Shown: one piece after another, positions 35,475 to 43,416 of the stretch | Layout of the letters: each line of letters begins with the position of its first letter | Position numbering within the stretch: the first letter of the stretch is position 1 | DNA from: Aequorivita sp. | GTDB lineage: Bacteria; Bacteroidota; Bacteroidia; Flavobacteriales; Flavobacteriaceae | DNA length: 64,000 nt | Reading direction: 5' to 3' | Assembly: GCA_030690315.1 (NCBI GenBank) | Contig: JAUYGY010000028.1 | Span: 62,001-126,000 of the forward strand | The notes under the pieces: model-generated | Told to the model about the DNA's origin: nothing | Database searches by the model: none | Seen by the model: the letters and a program-made list of their open reading frames with translations, nothing else | Translations under genes and position numbers: made by a program

Positions 35475-36902
35475 ATGAATAAAAGAATTTTATCAATATC
35501 AGTTCTTATTGTATTTCTTCTCGCAGGCTTTATTTATTTAAATAGAGTGTTTTCATCTAGCAGTCATTATGTTAATACATTTGAGACTTTTAAGAGCCTT
35601 TCAAAAAAAACAAACATTGATGTATTGTTTTTTGGCAGTTCTCATGCCTATACAGCTTATATTCCCTTAATAATAGATAAAGAAAGTAATACAGTTTCAT
35701 TTAATTTAGGATCAGATGCATTAAGGGTGCCATTTACAGATTTGGTTGTTGAAGAATCCCTAGAGAACACAACACCAGAACTTATTGTTATTGAAATTTA
35801 TCCTCCATCTATTCCAGGTCCAGAGAATGATGTAATTAAAGGCTATCAATTAAGGGCTTTGGACATGGTTTCTAATTTTTCTATAGATAAGTTTAAAAAA
35901 GTTAGAAGTTTTTATTCAAACAAAGAATTGGTAGGAGTATATTTTCCTTTGATTAGGAATCATAATAAATGGAATGAAATGAAATATTTTAAGCTATCAC
36001 ACGAACAAAAATTTAATGAAAAAACCACATTTTTCAACAAGGGTTATATAGGTTTTAATACCGTGATTGACTCTTTAGAAGGAACTAAATTTACTGATTT
36101 TAGAGAAATTGAAAAATATCCAGAAAATAATATGCCACTAATTACTGAAACTGGAAAGATAGATATTATTAGATTAATTGAAGTTTCAAAATCTCAGGGA
36201 TCTCAAGTTTTAATAATTTCATCTCCAGATCTTAGAGCAAAATATAACTGGAGTAAGTCTTATTTAAATGATTTGGAAAACATTTGTAGAGAACAAGGAA
36301 TAAAATTTCTAAACCTTAATGATTATTATTCAAAAATAGATTTAAAAGTCTCTGATTTTAAGGATCCGTCTCATCTTAACATTGAAGGAGCAGAGAAATC
36401 CAGTAGGTTTTTAGCAGAATATATTAATACAAACTATAAGTTAAAAGACAGGTCTTCAGATTCTATATGGCAGAAGAATCATAGAGAATTTATAAATTTC
36501 AAAAAAGCTTATAAAAGTATGATATTTAAAAAGGAATTAGATGTAAACCTTATTGAATCTGTAAAATTAAAGAACATTGAAATCGATAACAAAGCCCAAA
36601 CCTATTCAATAAAATTAAGTATAGACGCATCTAAAAAGTATCAAGAAGCTTTTAATAAATTTAGCCTTTCATTAAATATTTTTCCGGTTAATGAAAATGA
36701 ATTAAGTGATTATAGTAAATCCAAAAAATGGAAATTTGACAAAGTAGATTTAAAACTAAAAGATAAAGACAGTATACTAACTTTTCAGCTTAACAGTAAG
36801 ATTAAAGAAATAAACCAAATAGAAATATTTCTTTTTAATTCTGAAAAGTATAAAGGTGTTATAGGAGAGAAGCTGATTCTTAAGGATATTCAATTTCAAT
36901 AA
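35475..36902 (+). CDS. DltD-like SGNH protein 2 (tandem paralogue)
   Basis: This 475-residue protein is collinear with the preceding one along its entire length. It shares the N-terminal anchor (MNKRILSISVLIVFLLAGFIYL), block I DVLFFGSSHAYTAY, the ILISSPDLRA-like middle strand and block V DPSHLN. The final segment has the same pattern (LFNSEKYKGVIGEKLI here, FIYNSEKYKGVVGQKII in the other copy). Catalytic Ser, Asp and His are present in both copies. The duplicates have diverged most in the central third. Either they act on different sites of the sugar chain, or one is regulatory. The flippase gene begins 6 bp later. Confidence 0.72.
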   Translation: MNKRILSISVLIVFLLAGFIYLNRVFSSSSHYVNTFETFKSLSKKTNIDVLFFGSSHAYTAYIPLIIDKESNTVSFNLGSDALRVPFTDLVVEESLENTTPELIVIEIYPPSIPGPENDVIKGYQLRALDMVSNFSIDKFKKVRSFYSNKELVGVYFPLIRNHNKWNEMKYFKLSHEQKFNEKTTFFNKGYIGFNTVIDSLEGTKFTDFREIEKYPENNMPLITETGKIDIIRLIEVSKSQGSQVLIISSPDLRAKYNWSKSYLNDLENICREQGIKFLNLNDYYSKIDLKVSDFKDPSHLNIEGAEKSSRFLAEYINTNYKLKDRSSDSIWQKNHREFINFKKAYKSMIFKKELDVNLIESVKLKNIEIDNKAQTYSIKLSIDASKKYQEAFNKFSLSLNIFPVNENELSDYSKSKKWKFDKVDLKLKDKDSILTFQLNSKIKEINQIEIFLFNSEKYKGVIGEKLILKDIQFQ

Positions 36903-36908
36903 TTTTTT

Positions 36909-38102
36909 TTGCTAAAAAACTTATTAAATAAAAACTACTTAATTTACGGAGGCTCTATAGTCTTCAGTAGAGGCTTGGAATATGCAGTGCTTTTTTTTGC
37001 AGCACACCATCTTTCAAAATACGATTATGGTGAGCTTGAATATTATAAAAAAGTGATAGAGGTAGTCTCTTCCGTGTTTGCATTCGGTTTTCCCGCACTT
37101 ATTTTAAGTTATACTAAAAGTAAGGAAAGTAAAAACTATTTTTTTTTATTAGGGCTTTTATTTGTTCTTTTTGTGGGTGCTATTACGGCTATTTTTTTCA
37201 GTCTTTTTAATTGGTTGTTCTTGATAGTTCCTTTTGTTTTTTACGCTATCTTTTTTACTGGAGGTATTGCCCAATCTTATTTTTTAGTGAGGCAAGGCAG
37301 CACTTATGCATCTTACTATAAGATAATTATTTCGATTCTTTTCTATGGGGTGATTTTTATTTCAATTTATTACTTTGATGTTACTAGTTATGCCTACGTA
37401 TATGTCAACTATTTCCTTTTTCCGCTTTCATTTATTCATGTGGGTGCTTTATTTTATCGTGAAAAGATCGTTTGGCAAAAGATAAAAACATATTGGAGAC
37501 TATTTAAAAAGCTTTTGTTAAGTTCATTCACACTTGTAATAAGTAACTTCGCAAACCTCACTTTCCTTTATACAGATATATTTGTAATAAAACTACTTTC
37601 TGAAAATTCTAATGTAGATATTGCAAATTATAGTTTTGCATTAAACGTGGCAAATATGTTACTTCTTATACCTCTAACCTTGGTTCAAGTAGATATTGAA
37701 AAATTGAAAATTGTGCCGAACTATTTAATAGAGATAAATAAAAAAATTCTTGTTTTAGTATTAGTTGCTTCATTATTCTTGTTTGGTTTCTATCTAATAT
37801 TAGTAAACAATTTCTTTACTGATTATAGCAATACACAAAATGTTTTCATAATAATACTATTGGCTAAAATATTTCATTCTCTTTCAACTTTATATGGCAC
37901 CAATTTAATAATTCTTAAGAAATTCAAGGAAAATTTATATGTAAACGTAGCGATGTTGCTTTTAAATATACTCTTAAGCTATTTACTGTATTTTCAATTT
38001 GATTTGATTGGAGTTGCTTTTGCAAGTTTATGCAGCCTATTAATAAGGTACTTTTTATTAATTTACTTAAATAAAAACATTGCTAAGCAGAAAAAATCGT
38101 AA
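36909..38102 (+). CDS. Wzx-like polysaccharide flippase
   Basis: This 397-residue polytopic protein has about 11-12 membrane helices and the N-terminal NYLIYGGSIVFSRGLEYAVLFFAAHHLSKYDYGE, typical of the polysaccharide-export/MOP flippases. It would move lipid-linked repeat units to the periplasm. It is shorter than most Wzx proteins (about 420-480) and probably lacks two C-terminal helices. A TTG start is used; the first ATG lies deep inside the protein. It ends 6 bp before a convergent methyltransferase gene. Confidence 0.75.
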   Translation: MLKNLLNKNYLIYGGSIVFSRGLEYAVLFFAAHHLSKYDYGELEYYKKVIEVVSSVFAFGFPALILSYTKSKESKNYFFLLGLLFVLFVGAITAIFFSLFNWLFLIVPFVFYAIFFTGGIAQSYFLVRQGSTYASYYKIIISILFYGVIFISIYYFDVTSYAYVYVNYFLFPLSFIHVGALFYREKIVWQKIKTYWRLFKKLLLSSFTLVISNFANLTFLYTDIFVIKLLSENSNVDIANYSFALNVANMLLLIPLTLVQVDIEKLKIVPNYLIEINKKILVLVLVASLFLFGFYLILVNNFFTDYSNTQNVFIIILLAKIFHSLSTLYGTNLIILKKFKENLYVNVAMLLLNILLSYLLYFQFDLIGVAFASLCSLLIRYFLLIYLNKNIAKQKKS

Positions 38103-38108
38103 AGACTT

Positions 38109-38801
38109 TTATCTCTTTATTAAAATGAGTGATTTTACAAAAAAACCAAATTTTTCTTTATATAAAACTGCATCTGGAAATAAACTTTTAAATCTCTTTT
38201 TAGTAAGCAGACTACAACCTTCAACATTACTTTTCGCCTCTTGATAGCTCTTTGCTTTTTTATACCATCCTAAATTAAAATTTTGTAATAATTTAATTCT
38301 TATTTCTTTAGGTAACCAATGAAAAAAAGGGGTGACAAAATGTGGTTCAATAGGAAACCAATAATTGGGAGTTTGAATATAATATTTTTCAGCCACCCTT
38401 TTTGATTCTTTTGAAAATGCAATCATATTATCCCAACTACCAACATGTTCTATTACCGAATTTGAATGTGAAAGATGAAAAGCATTATCGGTTATCTCAG
38501 AAAGGTCACAGCCATTTCCAGTAATGAAAGTAAAAATATCATCATTTTGGGATAATGGAGTTGATGGTAAATTTACTGCTGTTATATGAACATTGTTTTT
38601 AATTAAAAACTCTTCTGGAATTATCTTCCAATATACTTTAGTTCCGCCTATATCAATTATTTTAACCTCACCATATTCGTTATAACATTCATTAATTAAT
38701 AACATTAATCTTTCTGCTCTCTTTTTTCTCATTTTAAAAGCGAAAGATTTATCCGACTGATAGTTAATTAATTTTTTTGCAATAAAATGTGTTACCGACA
38801 T
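38109..38801 (-). CDS. Class I SAM-dependent methyltransferase
   Basis: This 230-residue protein has a weakly conserved methyltransferase core. Motif I is VKIIDIGGTKVYWKI, and a post-motif AFHLSHSNSVIEHVGSWDNM corresponds to the family's xSNxVIEH segment. A C-terminal region YYIQTPNYWFPIEPHFVTPFFHWLP is typical of methyltransferases in polysaccharide clusters. It is the only gene between 25067 and 45853 on the minus strand and converges on the flippase with a 6-bp gap. That suggests it was inserted or inverted separately. It may methylate a sugar of the surface chain; the substrate is unknown. Confidence 0.7.
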   Translation of the reverse strand: MSVTHFIAKKLINYQSDKSFAFKMRKKRAERLMLLINECYNEYGEVKIIDIGGTKVYWKIIPEEFLIKNNVHITAVNLPSTPLSQNDDIFTFITGNGCDLSEITDNAFHLSHSNSVIEHVGSWDNMIAFSKESKRVAEKYYIQTPNYWFPIEPHFVTPFFHWLPKEIRIKLLQNFNLGWYKKAKSYQEAKSNVEGCSLLTKKRFKSLFPDAVLYKEKFGFFVKSLILIKR

Positions 38802-38826
38802 ATTGTATATTTAAAATTTATTTTTC

Positions 38827-38834
38827 CAAATATA
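38827..38834 (-). promoter_or_regulatory. Possible promoter -7 box of the methyltransferase gene
   Basis: The minus strand has TATATTTG 25 bp before the ATG at 38801. No clear -33 TTG. The remaining gap to 38995 is very AT-rich and shows nothing else. Confidence 0.35.
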
Positions 38835-38995
38835 TGTTATTTAAAATTTGTTGCCGATATATTACCTCCTATCTATTTTAAAATTAAATATCATCATAAT
38901 AATAAAGAGCTTTTTAAAGTTTGGTTATCTTAGCACACATTTAATTTTTTAGAATTATGTCATTTTTATAGATCAAATTATTGAAATAAACCACA

Positions 38996-40249
38996 ATGAA
39001 TTTTAATATTTCAAAAAGGTATATTAACGAGATTTTTGTCATTTTGCCTTTCATTATAATTTATGGCGGCACTATTTTCCAGACTACTTTTAAAGAGATT
39101 ACTTCTGTAAGTAAAGTATTAGCTTTTCTTTATATGATAGCTTACATTTTATATAGTAGAAAAGTCAATGCAAAGTTATTTTTGAGTACCATATTTTTTC
39201 TACCTTTCTTAATATATGGGGTAATTAACTCTTGGGTATTAAAAGCTGGTTTAAGCGATGGTATTAGATATTTGTTTCCCATTGTCGTTCTGTTTTTTAG
39301 CTACTCCATAAAAGATCATTTTCGATTTCTATTGAAGTTTATCATTTTTTTTGTTGTGCTCAATTTTTTTGTTCAAATTCTCAACTATGTCAATTGGGTC
39401 AGAGGCATAGAGCAATGGTTCTACTATAGAACAGAAAATGGATTTGTATACTACAATGAATCATCAGGAATCATTAGAGCAACAGGAACTGTTGTTTTCT
39501 TTAGTTTTTTTGGTTTCTTGAATATGATATCCTTTTTCATTATCAATAAATTTTATCACGGCAGGTTTAAGAAAATCTTATTGGGCATAACACTATTTTC
39601 TTTATTGGGTAGTATGTCATTTAAGGCCTTTGGCGCATTCTTAATAGTATTGTTATTTTATTTTTACAAACGCATTTATAAATTATTTTTATACTTTGCT
39701 TTATTATTTTTGGGTGTATATCTCACTTTTCCTGATAAGATAAATGAATTTGCACAAAGCTTATTATTGCGCATCAGCCTATACATTACAGAGGGAAATT
39801 CCGCAAGGAGTGAATCCTACAGGGTAATGTTTAACGAAATAGGCAATTTCAATTTGTTTGGCCAAGGTGTTGGGGTTTTTGGCGGGCCTGCTTCAACGGC
39901 ATACAACTCTTGGTACTATAAAATGGTTGGTTTCAATTGGTACGATACCAAATGGCTAAATTTAACAACTACCGATACTTTTCCACCACACCTCTTTGTA
40001 GAATTGGGAATAATTGGGGGGCTTGTATATTTATTGGTACTAATTACGCCACTTTTTAGAAAAAAAATAAACAAGCGTTATTTATTGGTTCTAGCAATTT
40101 ATTTCTGTTTGTTCTTTGACATGTTGTTCTCATTTTCCCTCAATAATTTAGACTATCTGCTGTTTTCATTAGTGTTTGTGTACCCCATATTAAATTACAA
40201 AGAAGAAATCAGTTATGATGACAAACCGCAACCAATCTATGAAAATTGA
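38996..40249 (+). CDS. Wzy-like O-antigen polymerase
   Basis: This 417-residue protein has about 11 hydrophobic segments and a large periplasmic loop before the last ones, the layout of Wzy polymerases. Sequence conservation in this class is minimal; the loop motif GQGVGVFGGPASTAYNSWYYK and the late PPHLFVELGIIGGLVYLL (compare the ligase motif H-x-L-x2-E-x-G-x2-G) support the call. Its end overlaps the following glycosyltransferase gene, which ties it to the sugar-assembly operon. Confidence 0.68.
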   Translation: MNFNISKRYINEIFVILPFIIIYGGTIFQTTFKEITSVSKVLAFLYMIAYILYSRKVNAKLFLSTIFFLPFLIYGVINSWVLKAGLSDGIRYLFPIVVLFFSYSIKDHFRFLLKFIIFFVVLNFFVQILNYVNWVRGIEQWFYYRTENGFVYYNESSGIIRATGTVVFFSFFGFLNMISFFIINKFYHGRFKKILLGITLFSLLGSMSFKAFGAFLIVLLFYFYKRIYKLFLYFALLFLGVYLTFPDKINEFAQSLLLRISLYITEGNSARSESYRVMFNEIGNFNLFGQGVGVFGGPASTAYNSWYYKMVGFNWYDTKWLNLTTTDTFPPHLFVELGIIGGLVYLLVLITPLFRKKINKRYLLVLAIYFCLFFDMLFSFSLNNLDYLLFSLVFVYPILNYKEEISYDDKPQPIYEN

Positions 40250-41291
40250 AAAAAAAACTAAGGTTCTTTTTTTTGCAAATATTCCCGTTCCAAATGAGGA
40301 ACGTTCAATTGGTGGCGCTACAGTTTTGGCAAAAAACATATTGGATTTCATAGTATTAAACCCTCGAGTTGTTGTTACTCATAAACAAATTAGGACCTTT
40401 TGGAGAAACAAATTGCAGGTGATTGACTATTTTTTTTGGATTTTTCGCTTTCCATTTGTTGCTAGAAAATATGATGTAATCAGCTTTCACGGCACCAAAG
40501 ATTTCCATTTTACTATCGCTCCAATTTTATGGCTTTGGGCAAAAGCTTTAAGAAAAAGAACTGTCTATCATTTTTTTGGCGGAAATTTTATGGATCAATA
40601 TGAAGCTATGCCAAAAGCATTTCAATTTATTTTGAAAAAAACCGTTTTAAAATCAGATACTGTATTTTTTGAAACACAGCAATTAATGATCTTTTTTGAA
40701 AAAAAAGATGTTAAGAATGCCATATGGTTACCAAATGCTAGAAAACCCATTCCAATAAAAAGAACAGTGTCCAGTTTTGAAAAGAAGTTTGTTTTTATTT
40801 CCCGGGTAATACCCCAAAAGGGGATTATGGAAATTGTGCAAGCAGCTAGTATGTTGCCAAAAGAATATTCGATTGATATATATGGTCCAATCGATGATCG
40901 GCATTACGAAACCACTGTCTTTAAGAATTCCTGTGTCAATTATAAAGGACCGCTACGGCCTGATGAAATTGAAACCATTCTTTCAAAATATAATGTACTT
41001 TTATTACCATCCTATTTCGAGGGCGAAGGTTATCCGGGAATAATAATTGAAAGTTTGGCAATGGGTATTCCAGTTATTGCAACACAATGGAAGGCATTGC
41101 CAGAGGTTATTACCGATGGTTATAACGGCCTTTTGATTCCAATAAAGGATTCTGGGGCTTTGGCGCAGGCAATGCAAAAGTTCAATCAAAACAATTATCC
41201 TGAATATTGCAAAAATGCTTTAGAGAGTTTTGAAAAGTTTAATAGTGAGGTAGTATTCAGTAGAGTAATTAAAAGTTATATTAAAGAATGA
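40239..41291 (+). CDS. Glycosyltransferase family 4
   Basis: This 350-residue GT-B retaining glycosyltransferase of the GT4/glycogen synthase type adds a sugar to the repeat unit on the cytosolic side. The N-terminal Rossmann half starts KVLFFANIPVPNEERSIGGATVLAKNIL. The C-domain has FVFISRVIPQKGIMEIVQAA, then EGEGYPGIIIESLAMGIPVIATQWKALPEVI, which contains the E-x7-E donor site. An earlier start at 40215 is possible. Either way it overlaps the polymerase gene, and its stop overlaps the next ATG by 4 bp. Confidence 0.9.
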   Translation: MKIEKKTKVLFFANIPVPNEERSIGGATVLAKNILDFIVLNPRVVVTHKQIRTFWRNKLQVIDYFFWIFRFPFVARKYDVISFHGTKDFHFTIAPILWLWAKALRKRTVYHFFGGNFMDQYEAMPKAFQFILKKTVLKSDTVFFETQQLMIFFEKKDVKNAIWLPNARKPIPIKRTVSSFEKKFVFISRVIPQKGIMEIVQAASMLPKEYSIDIYGPIDDRHYETTVFKNSCVNYKGPLRPDEIETILSKYNVLLLPSYFEGEGYPGIIIESLAMGIPVIATQWKALPEVITDGYNGLLIPIKDSGALAQAMQKFNQNNYPEYCKNALESFEKFNSEVVFSRVIKSYIKE

Positions 41292-42217
41292 ATCCGTTTC
41301 CTTCAAATAAAATAATGCTAACTACCATTCTATTGGTTACACTTGGTTTTGGGATAAAATTCATCACTTCGTCTAACCAACAATTTTTTCAATTGAATTT
41401 TGATTGGGATAAAGAACAACCGATAAAAGAAGTAGGTGCCGCAACACTTGATTCCGTATCATACAATTTTGTCAAAATTAACAAAAACGATTTTTGGCCC
41501 GATCCACAAAATACATACAAGCTTTCAACAAAAACAGACAATTATTATTTTCGATATGTGTTTGCAATTAAAGATCCTTCAGGTATTCAATTTAAAGGCG
41601 TAGAATGGATAACCGACATTCCAGAATCAATTGGTATTGAATATAAAATTGAAGAGGTCTTTCTGCCCTTAAAAAAAGGAACAGGACCAGCGGTGGTTAC
41701 CATAGGAGATAAATTACTTATTGAAAACGAGGCTAAATATTATAGAAAAGATTTAACGGGGATATATTCTGTTGTTTTTAAAGGAAATAACTCCGATGTG
41801 TTTAATTTTTCACATGAAGCTAAAAAACACCAAACTTCTGTTAGTATTCTAAACGGAATAAAAAAAATACCATCGGCAGATTATTATGTTTTGATGTACG
41901 GTACCAATGAGGAATTAGATTCCTTGGGAACTTTTCAAAAAAACAGCAAAAAAATTATAGATACACTACAAACCAATCTGCCACAAAAGATTGTTTTAAT
42001 TATGCTACCCCCTTCTAGAGATGCTATAATAAACCAAAGAAATAGTAAAATTAATGATGTGTTTCTTGAACTATCTAAAACCAATGATCTAGAATTGATT
42101 GATACTTTTCAATTATTTTCAGAAAATCTTGACAAATACATTCGCAAAGACGGCATTAGCATTAGCCGGGATGGATACTATGAACTTGCTAAGGAAACCG
42201 TCAAAAGGATAAAATGA
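41288..42217 (+). CDS. Degenerate SGNH/GDSL-like protein
   Basis: This 309-residue protein has an N-terminal membrane anchor (about residues 8-25). The C-terminal half resembles an SGNH hydrolase. Block I reads VVTIGDKLL (Lys instead of the GDS serine), block III MYGTNEE keeps the Gly-x-Asn, and block V is DGISISRDGYYELA (Ser at the position usually occupied by His). With Ser and His both replaced it is probably not a hydrolase. It sits between the GT4 and a ligase-like gene, with overlapping stop/start codons on both sides, so it is fully part of the operon. A binding or scaffolding role is an inference. Confidence 0.55.
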   Translation: MNPFPSNKIMLTTILLVTLGFGIKFITSSNQQFFQLNFDWDKEQPIKEVGAATLDSVSYNFVKINKNDFWPDPQNTYKLSTKTDNYYFRYVFAIKDPSGIQFKGVEWITDIPESIGIEYKIEEVFLPLKKGTGPAVVTIGDKLLIENEAKYYRKDLTGIYSVVFKGNNSDVFNFSHEAKKHQTSVSILNGIKKIPSADYYVLMYGTNEELDSLGTFQKNSKKIIDTLQTNLPQKIVLIMLPPSRDAIINQRNSKINDVFLELSKTNDLELIDTFQLFSENLDKYIRKDGISISRDGYYELAKETVKRIK

Positions 42218-43416
42218 TAATAAAGAACGAAATAATACGAGACGGGATTTTTTATTGGCTTTTGGCTTTTTGTCTAATTTCGTTGCCCTTTCCTGATTAT
42301 AGTTTTAATTCGCAGGCAATTATTGCGCTTTCTGTTTATTGGCTATTTTATAATTCTTTTACAGAAAAGAAGGAACTTTTATTACAGAACAAGCTTCCTA
42401 TACTCTTATTTTCAAGTTTATTTTGGGTTCCACTTTTAGGTGCAATTTATACAACTAACCTTGAAGCTGCCATAGAGGAATTACAACTTAAGCTTCCATT
42501 TTTGGTATTTCCTGTAATTTTGCTTACGCTTCGGCTAAAAGATTGTCGTCCTTTCGTGCTGAATAATTTTTTATTAGGTTTATTGGCAGCGTCTTTTCTC
42601 GCACTGGCAAAAGTGGGATACTTTAGGATTAATAATCTTGGAAATTACTTCTATTACAGCAAGTTCTCTGAGTTTTTAGATAAGCACACCACCTATTTCT
42701 CTTTGTTTGTGGTGATTTGTTTGCTTTGGTTATTGTGGTTGTTAGTAAACAAAAAAGCCAATAAATTACTTTTGATTATTGGCGGTCTTGCATTACTATA
42801 TTTTTTTTATTTACTAAGCGTGCGAATAAGTATCATAGCTTTGACTATAGGAGCTTTAATAATCATTTTAAGTTCTATTGCTTCTCTTTTGAAAAGAGTT
42901 TTGTTAATGATTATTGTTCCAGTTCTTTTAGGCTCCGTTTACTTTACGCCCTATTTTCAAAAACGTTTTGAACCAAGCACTACAGAGACAACCCAGATAA
43001 GCGATATGGAATTTCGTGAAATGCACTGGAAGGCGGTTTTGGAAACAATTAACCATAATAACCTATTAATTGGTTACGGAACACGAAGCCATAGGGATTA
43101 TTTATATTATAAATACAAGGAGTATGGTCTTACCTCAGCCAATAAAGAAGGCTATAATGCCCATAACCAATATTTAGAAATTTTCTTGGAGTTTGGACTG
43201 TTGGGGTTAGTAATTTTCTTGGGTTTGATTATTTATTTATTGTGGGTTTTTAAAAAGAAAAAAGATTATTTTGCACTAAGCATTCTATTTGTTTTCCTCG
43301 TTTATATGCTCACAGAATCTATTTTTCAAAGGCATAGTGGGATTGTGGTTTTTTCAATTTTAATTTCGTTATTTTTAAATAATAATTTATTAAGCTATGA
43401 TTCACAAAATAGATAG
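42214..43416 (+). CDS. O-antigen ligase/Wzy-like protein 1
   Basis: This 400-residue protein has about 12 hydrophobic segments. The ligase-type loop YNAHNQYLEIFLEFGLLGLVIFLGL (H-N-Q-x-L-x2-x3-E-x-G) is characteristic of the Wzy_C/O-antigen ligase family. It would polymerise repeat units or join the finished chain to lipid A core. The ATG overlaps the previous stop by 4 bp. The last 20 bp overlap the start of the FG-GAP gene. A damaged second copy of its 3' end lies at 45870-45991, beyond that gene, implying that the present end of this gene was changed by recombination. Confidence 0.78.
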   Translation: MIIKNEIIRDGIFYWLLAFCLISLPFPDYSFNSQAIIALSVYWLFYNSFTEKKELLLQNKLPILLFSSLFWVPLLGAIYTTNLEAAIEELQLKLPFLVFPVILLTLRLKDCRPFVLNNFLLGLLAASFLALAKVGYFRINNLGNYFYYSKFSEFLDKHTTYFSLFVVICLLWLLWLLVNKKANKLLLIIGGLALLYFFYLLSVRISIIALTIGALIIILSSIASLLKRVLLMIIVPVLLGSVYFTPYFQKRFEPSTTETTQISDMEFREMHWKAVLETINHNNLLIGYGTRSHRDYLYYKYKEYGLTSANKEGYNAHNQYLEIFLEFGLLGLVIFLGLIIYLLWVFKKKKDYFALSILFVFLVYMLTESIFQRHSGIVVFSILISLFLNNNLLSYDSQNR

